This document shows, in pieces, positions 52,720-61,808 of a DNA stretch of 64,000 nucleotides; position 1 is the stretch's first letter; the number at the start of each line of letters is the position of its first letter. The position numbers were made by a program, and so were the translations under genes. The notes under the pieces are model-generated. The model had not been told where the DNA came from. It saw only the letters and a list, made by a program, of their open reading frames with translations, and ran no database searches. Source of the DNA: Futiania mangrovi (lineage in GTDB: Bacteria; Pseudomonadota; Alphaproteobacteria; Futianiales; Futianiaceae); the NCBI RefSeq assembly GCF_024158125.1, contig NZ_JAMZFT010000001.1, positions 744,001 to 808,000 on the forward strand, given 5' to 3'.

Positions 52720-53966
52720 GAGGATGGCCTTTCCTTCCAGTGGCCTGGTTCGGCGTGGCGCTCACGCTTGCCGGTTGCGGGGCGACCGTTTCGCCCGAGC
52801 TGGTCATGTCCCAGCGCAACTTTCAGGCATCGATGGAGAACGCCGCGCGGGACGTTCGCTCGCAAGACTGGGATGGCGCGATCGCGGCAGCCCGTGCCGC
52901 GAAGAATACCTTGCCGGTGCAAGGAAGCACCGCAGGGGAAGATGGAAATTTCGCCTATTCGGCCTTTCAAGCCGACGCTCTTGTCGCTTGGGCGATGTTG
53001 GCATCAGGTGACACGCAGGCTGCAGAAATCGCCTATCGAAATGTCTTCGATGGAATCCGGAATTTCGAGAACCAACGGGAAGCGCGGTTCCGCGACAAGG
53101 TATCTTCGGCCCGCATCTGGGAGGCATTCGGTAGCGCGCTGATGGCTGCCGGGGCGGCATACGATTCGGGCCTCCGAGGCGGAGACGTCTTCCAGCCATC
53201 GCTTTATGCGGCCAACAAGACCCTGGCCGCAAACCTCCCCGAGGGGCTCTCTGCGCGGGTCGTCGAGCAAACGGGCATCGACCCGGACGGTATCCGGATT
53301 ACCCTCATGCCTGCATATGACCCGCTGACCAATATCGGTCGGCTTGTGAGTCCCGAAGGGACGTGCACCGCAAGTCTCGTCGGGCCTGCTCTTGCCTTGA
53401 CGAACGCACATTGCGTCACGTCCTACCCCCGCCAAAGCAGGTCGGTTAGGGCAGGGCGCTGGCCCGCCAGCACAAGAGACATCCACATCTTGTTCGAAGG
53501 GCTTTACTTGCCGGACCGTGTCCGGGTCGTCGATGTCACGCTGAATGACGGAGCTTCCTGGCGCGTGCGTTACGATGGCGACTATTCAAACGACTGGGCC
53601 CTTCTGGAGTTGGACAGGCATCCTGCCGGCCGAGGTTGGTTCGGCACGGCCGACCTCTCCCGCAGCGAGGCGCACAGGATCTTCATTGCCGGCCATTCGG
53701 GCGATCTAAATGATGGCCGCTTCCTGACCGTTCATTGGGATTGTCTGGGCACCCTGAAGGGCGGGTCGCCGATTCTTCATCACAGCTGCGCCACGGCGCC
53801 GGGCAGTTCGGGAACACCTATCCTCCTCACACAAGGCGACAGGAAGCACCACTACATCGTGGCTCTGAACGCTTTCAAATACGAGGATGCGGGTGGCGGT
53901 GGTCCCAGAACCAGGCAATTTCAGGATGCAGTGAACAGCAAGCTTGCTGGTATCCGGGGCAGTTGA
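52716..53966 (+). CDS. Lipoprotein trypsin-like serine protease with helical N-domain
   Basis: 416 residues. Lipobox LTLAGC with Cys21. Residues 30-190 are helical and TPR-like (AIAAARAAKNTLPV, ADALVAWAMLASGDTQAAEIA). The S1-like protease follows with H232 (LTNAHCV), D293 (NDWALLELD) and S365 (APGSSGTP). Probably anchored in the outer membrane facing the periplasm, or exposed. ATG 52716 was chosen over 52710 for SD spacing and the ATGA overlap. The pairing of a TPR-like domain with a lipoprotein protease is unusual; the family is not one I can name. Confidence 0.82.
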   Translation: MRGWPFLPVAWFGVALTLAGCGATVSPELVMSQRNFQASMENAARDVRSQDWDGAIAAARAAKNTLPVQGSTAGEDGNFAYSAFQADALVAWAMLASGDTQAAEIAYRNVFDGIRNFENQREARFRDKVSSARIWEAFGSALMAAGAAYDSGLRGGDVFQPSLYAANKTLAANLPEGLSARVVEQTGIDPDGIRITLMPAYDPLTNIGRLVSPEGTCTASLVGPALALTNAHCVTSYPRQSRSVRAGRWPASTRDIHILFEGLYLPDRVRVVDVTLNDGASWRVRYDGDYSNDWALLELDRHPAGRGWFGTADLSRSEAHRIFIAGHSGDLNDGRFLTVHWDCLGTLKGGSPILHHSCATAPGSSGTPILLTQGDRKHHYIVALNAFKYEDAGGGGPRTRQFQDAVNSKLAGIRGS

Positions 53967-54061
53967 CCCCATCACGGCGGCGGTCATGCTTCCGTAGCCG
54001 CCGGGTGCAGCCCGGTCTGCCGGGACGGTTTCACTCCTGACGCCCTGAAGTGGAGTGCTTC

Positions 54062-55447
54062 ATGAAGACACTGACATTCGCTTTGTTTCTGTCCGGTCTG
54101 ATGTTCGCAGCGGTGCAACCGGCAGAAGGACGTCAGCCGGGTGACTGCGCAGCCGCAGGAGAAGCCAGCACGTGCCTGCTCGCGTCGGCTGAGGCATTGT
54201 TGCCCGAAATCGAACCCGTCCAGCGCGCCGGCATTGCGATCGAGATTGCGCGGGTGAGGGAGCAGGGAGGAGGGCAATCCCTTCTGAGGCTGGCAGAAGA
54301 GGCGCTGGCCGTCGCCGACCGGAACCCGGACAATTGGCGCAGCAGCCAGTTGATCGCGACGGCTGCGTCGATCGTCTCGGAGATGGGCAATCACGACCGG
54401 GCTGCGACGATTATCGCCGAACGGTACAGGGGCGACTTGGGGCCCCTAGGGTCCATCCTCCAGAAGATCGCCGGTCGGAGCCCGCAGGACGCACGGCGCC
54501 TCGCAGAAACGATCACCCTCAAGCCGCTTCCGGGCTTGTCTCGCACGAAGTTCAGCGAGGCCGGCTATGCCTATGAGGAGACACGCTTCGTCATCGGGGC
54601 CGAGATGGTGCGGGCCGGCGACACTGCCGGCGAGGAGATGATGGACGGTGCGATAGCAGCGCTAAAGGCGATGAACCCGCGTTATGTCGGCCAGTTCCTG
54701 CCCTGGCTTGTCCGGGACATGGCAGCCGCCGGCCAGGCGGAACGCGCCGAGGCGCTGATCGCCGACCTCGCGATCTCCACCCACGATGCCGCAAAGGCGC
54801 GCATCGCGCTCGCCAGGTTCTTCGTGGAGAAAGCCCAGGAGGCTTACGTCGACCGGCGCGGCGAGGACGTCGAGGCGTTCACCGGCCAAGCGAGAGAGCT
54901 CGTCGCCCCGGTCTCCGGCAAGCTGGACAAGGCTGTCGCGGATCTCAAGATCCTCGCTGCTCTTGCCGAGGCGATCCCGGAGGAGGAAGCACGCGCCGGG
55001 CTTGAGCAGGCGATGCCTGCGATCTTCGACGCTTCGGACGGCGATGCCAAGCTCGAGGGACTTTTGGCGTTCGCAGAGGCTGCGGCAGCGCTTCCCGACC
55101 TCGCAACCGTCCAAAAAGCCGCACAGGACGTCGAGGCGGTAAGCGCGCGACTTCAGTCCAAGGGACGCAAGATCTCGGTCTACGAACCGCAGCGACGCGC
55201 CATGCGCATGGTCGCGGTCGCAGCGGCGAGGGACGGCAACGCGGATGTCATGCGCACGGCCCTGTCACGTCTCGATGGTCTCTGGCTGGACTACGCGCAT
55301 GGAATGGTCGCCTTCGAATTCTGGTTGAAGGGGGACCGCGTAGCGGCGCTGGAGCATGTCGGCCGGATAGAGGCGCCGGATGTGCGGACGCAGCAATTGA
55401 TCAGCCTCGCCCGGCAAGCGGAAGGCAAGGCCGGCGCCGCACAGTAG
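54062..55447 (+). CDS. Exported alpha-helical repeat protein
   Basis: 461 residues, Sec signal MKTLTFALFLSGLMFAAVQP. The mature part is a series of helix pairs (SSQLIATAASIVSEMGNHDRA, VRDMAAAGQAERAEALIADLA, ALAEAIPEEEARAGLEQAM), like a TPR or Sel1-type solenoid. Unknown function. Same strand as the protease, with a 95-base gap; it may scaffold or regulate it. Ribosome site tggagtg. Confidence 0.75.
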   Translation: MKTLTFALFLSGLMFAAVQPAEGRQPGDCAAAGEASTCLLASAEALLPEIEPVQRAGIAIEIARVREQGGGQSLLRLAEEALAVADRNPDNWRSSQLIATAASIVSEMGNHDRAATIIAERYRGDLGPLGSILQKIAGRSPQDARRLAETITLKPLPGLSRTKFSEAGYAYEETRFVIGAEMVRAGDTAGEEMMDGAIAALKAMNPRYVGQFLPWLVRDMAAAGQAERAEALIADLAISTHDAAKARIALARFFVEKAQEAYVDRRGEDVEAFTGQARELVAPVSGKLDKAVADLKILAALAEAIPEEEARAGLEQAMPAIFDASDGDAKLEGLLAFAEAAAALPDLATVQKAAQDVEAVSARLQSKGRKISVYEPQRRAMRMVAVAAARDGNADVMRTALSRLDGLWLDYAHGMVAFEFWLKGDRVAALEHVGRIEAPDVRTQQLISLARQAEGKAGAAQ

Positions 55448-55554
55448 CAGGTACGGGAACGGTCCGGGGCCGCCGGCAGAGCAACCAATGCCGGTAAATG
55501 TGGGGTGAGAGGGGGAGAACATGGCTGGGCGGTGTCAGAGGAAGCTAATTTGAT

Positions 55555-55577
55555 ACCCTATCACCGGGTGACAGGGT
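55555..55577. repeat. 23-bp near-perfect palindrome
   Basis: Arms accctatcacc and ggtgacagggt, with two arm mismatches and a central base. It lies between the convergent ends of the protease module and the envelope module. The surrounding 55448-55715 holds no gene. It could be a hairpin terminator or a protein site. Confidence 0.5.
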
Positions 55578-55715
55578 GGTTTCAGCAGCGCTGCGGAAGC
55601 CAATTCTTTCGGCAGATCAGTTAATTGATGCCCCCAAGCCAGGCGCCAAGGCCCCAAGGGGCATTCTCGGTTCATTCGTCTGACAACGCCGCCGTAACGC
55701 CTGGGCGGGCCCGCG

Positions 55716-56339
55716 TCAGCGTGCGGGCCGGGATGCTTCGGCGGCTCCCGCCAGCAGCCCCGCTGCCAGCATAAGGTGCAGCACGAAACCACCGAAGGCA
55801 TAAAGGAGGAACAGCAGCAGCAGTCCTGCCGCCCCCGGCATCAGGTCGCGCACGAGCAGGAACGAGGATAGCAGCCCGCTGGATAGGAAGAAGGACGGTA
55901 TCGCAACGAGTGCCATCCGGTGCAGCGGCGGGCGAAACAGGAACGCAAGCCCCGCCAGGCTTCCGGCGACGGCAAGCGTGACGACGTTCAGGGTGTGCGA
56001 GAACACCCCTGCAAGGTTGCGCGCCGGGGTCTCGGCGAGCGCGTCGATACCGGCGCACATCGCGAGCAGGAATGACAGCAGAAGCACGAAAGGTGTCACG
56101 ATTCCGGATGGAAGGACACGGCCCGCCAACGCGAAGGCAGTCAACGCGCCTGCAAGCAGGGCAAGCGAGACCTCCTGCGCGGGAGCCTTGTCCGGGAAGG
56201 CGCAAGCGACGGAGAGGCCCTCGCGCACGCACGCTGCCGCACCCGCCAGGGACAGCAGCCGCGGCGCCATCGCCTGATGCGCGGCGAGCAGAAGCGCGAT
56301 CAGGAGCAGAAGCATGGCCAGGCGGGCAGCCGGTTTCAT
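55716..56339 (-). CDS. Polytopic membrane protein of unknown function
   Basis: 207 residues with about six hydrophobic segments (LAMLLLLIALLLAAHQAM, VSLALLAGALTAFALAG, and others). Polar loops contain no catalytic motif. It lies one base from the beta-helix-like gene's stop and is transcribed with the envelope module, so it may help polymer export. Not recognised. Confidence 0.7.
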   Translation of the reverse strand: MKPAARLAMLLLLIALLLAAHQAMAPRLLSLAGAAACVREGLSVACAFPDKAPAQEVSLALLAGALTAFALAGRVLPSGIVTPFVLLLSFLLAMCAGIDALAETPARNLAGVFSHTLNVVTLAVAGSLAGLAFLFRPPLHRMALVAIPSFFLSSGLLSSFLLVRDLMPGAAGLLLLFLLYAFGGFVLHLMLAAGLLAGAAEASRPAR

Positions 56340-56340
56340 G

Positions 56341-57225
56341 TCAGGCGATCCCCCCGACGCGAATCGCGGTCTCGGCCATCAGGCCGCCGGACCCATGCAC
56401 CGGCGCACGCAGCACCTGCTCGCGGGCGACCAGGTTGGCCGGCACGCCGTCCCGTCCCAGGTCGATCGGCGCCTCGGCGAGGAAGGCCGATTTCGCGATC
56501 ACGTCGCCCTCGAACCGTACGTGCGCACAAACCCGCAGCGCGCCCCCGACGATCACCGGCGCACGAAAGACAGACGGCCGCCGGATCACGAGGTCGCCCG
56601 CGATCCGGATGATGCCGTCCTCGACCTGCCAGCCCTCCGGTGCGGGCACCTCTGCCCAGCCCCATGGACGGATGCTGAGGCGGTCCGCCTCGATCTGCCG
56701 CGCCCGTGCCTGGGCAGCGTGCAGTCTCAGGGTTCCGCCGGAGACGAGCGCCCCCCCGGCGAACCGGGGCGCATCCACGCTCAAGGCCGCGCGCGCCACG
56801 ATGACGTCCGCCCGTATCGCGCCCCCCGAGGTCAGGTCGATACGGTGGGCGCTCAGGTAGCTCGATACGACCGCTCCCGTCAGCACCAGGTCGTGCATCG
56901 AGGCAATGGAGAGCGGCGCGCTGTCGCCGGCGAGTGCCAGCATGACGTCGCCCTGTGCAGAGAAGAGCGGCTCCGGTCCTTCCGGCAGATCGAGGGACGA
57001 GACCCGAAGGAGGAGGGCGCCGGAATTGGCCCCTGTGTCGTCCGGTGCGCGCGCGACCAGCGTCTCGTTGAGGCGGGCGTGCATGCCGATGTCGCCGATC
57101 CGGGGCATCGGAGTGAGGTGGAGTTGTCCCTCGTCGGACTGCCGGATCGCTGCGTAGGCGCACACCACCGCGCTCAGCGCGATCAGAAGGAAGGGCACGA
57201 TGGCCGTTTCCGCCAGGGGGGTCAT
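56341..57225 (-). CDS. Membrane-anchored beta-helix-like protein (bactofilin-like)
   Basis: 294 residues. One N-terminal membrane helix (IVPFLLIALSAVVCAYAAI) then regular short strands with G/A/I turns (HDLVLTGAVVSSYLSAHRI, GGTLRLHAAQARARQ, IRIAGDLVIRRPSVFRAPVIV), like bactofilin or polymer-forming beta-helices. No recognised domain by name. ATG 57225 overlaps the GT2 stop (ATGA). Possible scaffold for the glycosyltransferase. Confidence 0.6.
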   Translation of the reverse strand: MTPLAETAIVPFLLIALSAVVCAYAAIRQSDEGQLHLTPMPRIGDIGMHARLNETLVARAPDDTGANSGALLLRVSSLDLPEGPEPLFSAQGDVMLALAGDSAPLSIASMHDLVLTGAVVSSYLSAHRIDLTSGGAIRADVIVARAALSVDAPRFAGGALVSGGTLRLHAAQARARQIEADRLSIRPWGWAEVPAPEGWQVEDGIIRIAGDLVIRRPSVFRAPVIVGGALRVCAHVRFEGDVIAKSAFLAEAPIDLGRDGVPANLVAREQVLRAPVHGSGGLMAETAIRVGGIA

Positions 57226-58490
57226 GAGGCCGCACTCCGGTACCGTTGGGTCTTGTCCCACCGCTGGCGGGTCCGGGTCACCGTGTTGTAGACCGCGAGT
57301 GCAACTGCCGAGGCAGCCGCCAGCATGCTGATGGTGGAAGAAAGGAAGAGCAGGGGGACGAGGCCCGCCGCAGCCGGCTGTCCGTCAAGCCTGGCCGCTG
57401 CCATGATCTGGAAATAGGGCGCGAAGTTCCCGAACCCGATGAAGAACGACATCGCGGAAAGCACCGTCAGGTTCACGGGCGGGTAGGCGAACAGCAACGG
57501 ATAGACGAGCCCGCATGCCAGCGAGGCGAGCGCCAACGGGGGCAGCAGGTAGAACATCAGCACCAGCGCCGCGTCGAGCCGCTTCCACAGCGGCCGCCCG
57601 GGCGCCTTCAGCACGCGCATCACGTGCCGGGCGAAGCACTGGTTGTGTCCATAGGCCCAGCGGCGCACCTGCCGGAAACGGACCTCCCAGGTCTCCGGCG
57701 CCTCCTCGTAGCAGGTCGCGTGGTTTAGGTATTCGACCGTGTAGCCCGCGATGAACAGCCGGTAGGTGAGGTCGGTGTCCTCGGCCAGCGCCTCGGCCTG
57801 CCAGCCGCCGATCTCCTCCAGCGCGCTGCGCCGCACGGCGCCGACCGTGCCGCCGAACTGCGGCAGAAGCCCCAGCATGGACCGGCCGTGCTGGTCGATC
57901 CCGTATCCCGCCCGCCGCTCCAGGTCGATGAGGCGCGTGAGCAGGCTCGCGTTCGTATTGCACGGGACGACGCGGCCCATGGTGGCGCCGACCTGCGGGT
58001 CGATCAGCGGTGCGACAAGCTGCTTCACGATGCCGGGGAACGGCAGGTAGTCCGCGTCGAAGAAGACGATCGCCTCGCTCTCGACTGTCGGAATCACGTC
58101 GCGCAGCGCTGCAGGCTTGCCCGGCCGCGCGTCGTCTCCGCGATGGACAACGCGGATGCGCGGGTCGCGCCGGGCCCATGCGTCGGCGATCTCTCCGGTC
58201 CGGTCCTGCGAGCGGTCGTTGATGACGACGATCTCCAGCCGGCCTTCGGGATAATCGAGCCGGGTCAGCCGTTCGATGCAATTGCCGACCACCTGCTCCT
58301 CGTTGTGGCAGGGCACGATCACGGTCACCGTCGGCCAGTGGCTGAGGGCTGCAGCCCGATAGACCGACGGGCGCGGGTTCCGCAGGACGTGGAACGTCAG
58401 GAACAGTTGCCGCAGCAGGAAGAACGCCGACAGCACGAATGTCAGCCCCGACACCGCAACGATCGAAGCAAAGAGGAGGTTCGCGGCCAT
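57222..58490 (-). CDS. Processive GT2 glycosyltransferase, PgaC/YaiP-like
   Basis: 422 residues: N-terminal membrane helix, a catalytic domain from VTVIVPCHNEEQVVGNCI with Asp in VVINDRSQD, FFDADYLP, EDTDLTYRLF, and QVRRWAYG as the Q(Q/R)xRW motif of processive synthases, then three membrane helices. Makes a beta-linked polysaccharide and may couple polymerisation to membrane passage. With the YaiO-like barrel it matches the yaiO/yaiP pair known from enterobacteria. Confidence 0.88.
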   Translation of the reverse strand: MAANLLFASIVAVSGLTFVLSAFFLLRQLFLTFHVLRNPRPSVYRAAALSHWPTVTVIVPCHNEEQVVGNCIERLTRLDYPEGRLEIVVINDRSQDRTGEIADAWARRDPRIRVVHRGDDARPGKPAALRDVIPTVESEAIVFFDADYLPFPGIVKQLVAPLIDPQVGATMGRVVPCNTNASLLTRLIDLERRAGYGIDQHGRSMLGLLPQFGGTVGAVRRSALEEIGGWQAEALAEDTDLTYRLFIAGYTVEYLNHATCYEEAPETWEVRFRQVRRWAYGHNQCFARHVMRVLKAPGRPLWKRLDAALVLMFYLLPPLALASLACGLVYPLLFAYPPVNLTVLSAMSFFIGFGNFAPYFQIMAAARLDGQPAAAGLVPLLFLSSTISMLAAASAVALAVYNTVTRTRQRWDKTQRYRSAAS

Positions 58491-58565
58491 CTGCGGGACG
58501 CCATTTCCTGTTTTTCAGGCTGGAGTGGCGGCCCGCACTCTGGCAGGCCGCCGTGGCGGTTGGCT

Positions 58566-59366
58566 TCAGTAGGTGACCTTGATGCCTGCAAGGCCGCCGA
58601 TCACGTCGTAGGCGTCGGTATCGATGAACTCGCCCTGCACGAACAGTTCGGTCGCGTCGGACAGCCGGTAACCCACCTTCGGACGCACGCCGAAGAAGTC
58701 GTTCTCGATGCTCACGCTGCTCAGGCCCACGGTGTTGTCGTAGGCCATGGTGCCGCCGAACACCTCCGCCCCGGCGGAGTGGCCGTCCCGCGTCACATAG
58801 GTGAGAGCCGCACCCGTCTCCCAGCCCGTGTTGCTGCCGGGGGAGACGAAGCTCACATTGCCCTTCACCTGGCCGACGAGGTAGCCGCCGTCCGCGAAGG
58901 GACTGAAATACTTTGTCAGGTCCGCGCCGACCGTCGTCTCCTCGACGTCGTTGCGATAGTCGCGATAGGTGACCGCGGGCCGGAGGACGAGGCCCGTCGC
59001 CGCCGTGATCTCAAGCGAGCCGTGCGCCAGGAACTGCGGATAGATCGAGTCGTTCGATGTGCTGGTGCCGACCATCGCCTTGGCGCGGATCTCCGGCGTC
59101 AGGGCATAGGAGAGACCTGCCGCGCCATAGGCAGCGTCCTCCTCGCGCAGCGCACCTGCAACCTCGCCGTGCAGGCCCAGCTTGCCCAGGTAGGTATTGG
59201 CCTGGATGCCGCCATACAGGCGGTCGTCGAAGCCTTCCGACACGCTCGCGCCACCAATATAGGAGGTGACATCTGTTTGCCAGGACTGTTCGGCATGCCC
59301 GATAGTCGGGTATACGAGCAAAATACCAACCACAAGTTGCATTGTTTTCGAACTATTTGTGCGCAT
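58566..59366 (-). CDS. YaiO-like outer membrane beta-barrel
   Basis: 266 residues. Signal peptide (MQLVVGILLVYPTIGHAEQ), then amphipathic strands with aromatic girdle residues (SYIGGASVSEGFDDRLYGGI, AAGLSYALTPEIRAKAMVG) to the C-terminal aromatic Tyr (AGIKVTY), which fits an outer-membrane barrel. ATG 59366 has ggagg 6 bases upstream. First gene of the envelope operon; an AT-rich divergent promoter region separates it from the kinase. Confidence 0.75.
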   Translation of the reverse strand: MRTNSSKTMQLVVGILLVYPTIGHAEQSWQTDVTSYIGGASVSEGFDDRLYGGIQANTYLGKLGLHGEVAGALREEDAAYGAAGLSYALTPEIRAKAMVGTSTSNDSIYPQFLAHGSLEITAATGLVLRPAVTYRDYRNDVEETTVGADLTKYFSPFADGGYLVGQVKGNVSFVSPGSNTGWETGAALTYVTRDGHSAGAEVFGGTMAYDNTVGLSSVSIENDFFGVRPKVGYRLSDATELFVQGEFIDTDAYDVIGGLAGIKVTY

Positions 59367-59614
59367 CAATTCCTCCAGAATCACCTATATTGAAATTAGC
59401 AATTTGGAGCGGCCTGGCGCAAATACTAAGCGTCTAAAATTTTATATTACAAATAGCGCACGTATTTTGAGAATTTGGCTTGGATGTTCGATCTCGTGCG
59501 GCGTGGAATAAGGGGGTTGGCGAGGGCGTCGCCAATAGGGAGGGAACGCGCGCCATGTCTTCGGCGTTCGAGTATCGCGTGTGCGCGAGCGTAAGGACCG
59601 CATGAGGCCGCGGC

Positions 59615-59634
59615 CCGGTCCGGTCCGGTCCGGT
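59615..59634. repeat. Four tandem CCGGT pentamers before the hybrid kinase
   Basis: Four perfect CCGGT units followed by CCGG lie 19 to 38 bases before ATG 59653. They sit inside an open extension from ATG 59602 that is in frame with the kinase. Confidence 0.8.
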
Positions 59635-59652
59635 CCGGGGCAGGAGCTAAAC

Positions 59653-61746
59653 ATGAGCCTGCGAATCGATGGCCATGACGGCCTGACGGGGCCGCCCCGG
59701 TGGACCCCGGCGACCGTCGCCGCGATCTACTTCACGGTGTCGTCTGCCTACATCCTTCTCTCGGACCTCGTGCTCATGCCGGACGAATTCCAGGCGACGG
59801 GCGCATGGATGATCGGCGTATCGAAGGGCCTGCTGTTCGTCGTTGCGACGACCCTTCTGCTCCATGTGCTGCTGAGCCGCCGCCATGCCGAGATCGCGCG
59901 GCGCGAGCGCTTCCTGTCCGCTATCCTGGAAGGCACCGACGCGGCCATCTTCGTCGTCGACAGCGCCCGCAGGATCGTCGCGGCGAATCCTTCCGCGGAG
60001 AGGATCTTCGGCCACCCGAGGGGCGCCTTGCGGGGGGCGAGCACGCGGATCCTGCACGTTTCGGACAGAAGCTGGGAAGATTTTCATCACCATGGCTGGC
60101 CGCTGCTCGACGCCGGCCGCCCGTTCACGTGCGATTACCGGATGCGCCGCGCGGATGGCACGGAGTTCCTGGCCTCCATCAACGTCTCGCTGGTGACTTT
60201 TCCCGACGGCCAGCACATGGCCGTGAGCATACTCACCGACGTCACCGCGGAGCGGACGCGGGAGGAGGAACTGAGACGCAGCCAGGCGCTTCTGCGTCAG
60301 CTTGTCGAGCACATCGACAACGTCTTCTGGCTGTCGACGCCGGACACCTCGAAGATCCTGTACGTCAGTCCCGCGTTCGAGCACATCTGGGGGCAGGAGA
60401 CCGAAGCGCTCTATGGCGACCCGATGGCATTCACGCGCGCCGTCCATCCGGAGGACCGGGAGCGCGTGCGCAGCTTCGTCGAGCATCAGCCCGTCAGGGA
60501 CCAGACCGTGGAATACCGCATCGTGCGGCCCGGCGGCGAGGTTCGCTGGATCCGCGACAGGTCGTTCCGCATCCTCGACGAGGGCGGGACCGTCTACCGG
60601 TGCGCCGGGATCGCCGAGGACATCACGGAGGAAAAGGAGCGTCAGCGCCAGTTGCTCGCGGCGCAGAAGCGCGAAGCCCTCGGCCAGATCGCGGGTGGCG
60701 TCGCTCACGACTTCAACAACATGCTCCTCGTCATTATGGGCAACCTCGAGGCCGCTCTCGACACGGAGGCGGACCCGCGGCGGCGAACCACGCTCGAGAC
60801 GGCGCTCCGCGCGGGCGAGCGGGGGGCCGAACTGGCCGCACGGCTGCTCGCCTTCGGGCGGGCGGACCATCTCCAGCCGGTGCCCACGGATCTTGCCGAT
60901 GCCATCCGGGAGGCGGAGGCGATCGTCTCGCGCGCCGTCGGGGCGCGGATCCGCATGGAGATCAGGGCGCGACACGGTCTGCCGCTGGTCGAGGTCGACC
61001 GCGGCCAGTTCGAGAACGCCGTGCTCAACCTCGCCCTCAACGCACGCGACGCGATGCCGAAGGGCGGCACCCTGACTTTCGCGGTTGCCGCGCCCGGTCG
61101 GGGTGGCGGTGGGGCTGGCGAGGTGCATGTGTCCATTACCGATACGGGGTGCGGTATGGACGAGGACGTGCTCGCGCGTGCGGCAGAGCCGTTCTTCACG
61201 ACGAAAGCTGGCAAGGGCGGAAGCGGGCTCGGCCTGAGTTCGGTACAGGCGTTCCTGCGCCAGTGCGGCGGGCGGATGACGCTCCGCAGCCGTCCCGGCG
61301 AAGGCACGACGGTCACCCTGATCTTTCCTGCAGCATCAGGGGACGCCCCGGGGGCGGATGGCGGTTCCCGTCCGGGTCGCGCAGGCGAAAGGCGCGGCGC
61401 CCGCAGTGTGCTCGTCGCGGAGGGCGATCCCCTCGTGGCCGAAACGATCCGGGAGATGATCGAGCGGCTGGGATGCCGTGCCGTCCTTGCGCGGTCGGCC
61501 GAAGGTGCCCTCTCCGCCATCCGGGGGGAGAGGGATGTCGATGTCGTCCTTGCCGATCTCCAGATACCGGGTCGCTATGACGGCCGGGACCTGGCGCACC
61601 GGCTTCGCGACGAGCGGCCGGACCTCCGCATCTGGTTGATGACAGGCCAGCCCGAAAGCGCGCTCCCGGCCCCGGAAGTCCTGCCGGAAGGGGTGCGCCT
61701 CCTGATGAAACCGCTGCGCCGGGACACGCTGCAGAAGATCCTCTGA
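59653..61746 (+). CDS. Membrane hybrid sensor histidine kinase with PAS domains
   Basis: 697 residues. Two N-terminal membrane helices (about 20-75), a PAS domain (FLSAILEGTDAAIFVVDSA), a second PAS with PAC (NVFWLSTPDTSKILYVSPAF ... RCAGIAEDITEEKE), H-box IAGGVAHDFNNMLLVIMGN with His352, HATPase (NAVLNLALNARDAMPKGG, ITDTGCGMD, GSGLGLSSV), and a C-terminal receiver with Asp635 (VLADLQIPG). The phosphate probably passes to other REC proteins nearby. Start chosen for caggagc; ATG 59602 is possible. Confidence 0.88.
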   Translation: MSLRIDGHDGLTGPPRWTPATVAAIYFTVSSAYILLSDLVLMPDEFQATGAWMIGVSKGLLFVVATTLLLHVLLSRRHAEIARRERFLSAILEGTDAAIFVVDSARRIVAANPSAERIFGHPRGALRGASTRILHVSDRSWEDFHHHGWPLLDAGRPFTCDYRMRRADGTEFLASINVSLVTFPDGQHMAVSILTDVTAERTREEELRRSQALLRQLVEHIDNVFWLSTPDTSKILYVSPAFEHIWGQETEALYGDPMAFTRAVHPEDRERVRSFVEHQPVRDQTVEYRIVRPGGEVRWIRDRSFRILDEGGTVYRCAGIAEDITEEKERQRQLLAAQKREALGQIAGGVAHDFNNMLLVIMGNLEAALDTEADPRRRTTLETALRAGERGAELAARLLAFGRADHLQPVPTDLADAIREAEAIVSRAVGARIRMEIRARHGLPLVEVDRGQFENAVLNLALNARDAMPKGGTLTFAVAAPGRGGGGAGEVHVSITDTGCGMDEDVLARAAEPFFTTKAGKGGSGLGLSSVQAFLRQCGGRMTLRSRPGEGTTVTLIFPAASGDAPGADGGSRPGRAGERRGARSVLVAEGDPLVAETIREMIERLGCRAVLARSAEGALSAIRGERDVDVVLADLQIPGRYDGRDLAHRLRDERPDLRIWLMTGQPESALPAPEVLPEGVRLLMKPLRRDTLQKIL

Positions 61747-61789
61747 GGCGCCCGTCGCCGCGGCGGGCGGAACAGCGCATCGGTTGCCC

Positions 61790-61808
61790 ACCTAACCACA
61801 GGTTAGGT
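61790..61808. promoter_or_regulatory. Perfect inverted repeat downstream of the hybrid kinase
   Basis: ACCTAAC-cacag-GTTAGGT has 7-base arms. It sits 44 bases past the kinase stop, just before an AT-rich stretch with TATAAATAATTG, in the 416-base gap (61747-62162) upstream of the response regulator. The gap holds no supported gene. Candidate operator or terminator hairpin. Confidence 0.45.

Noticed and set aside
53967-54061. GC-rich hairpin between the protease and solenoid genes (cggcgg/ccgccg)
   Set aside because: Short GC arms are expected by chance here, and there is no T-tract; not good evidence for a terminator splitting the module.
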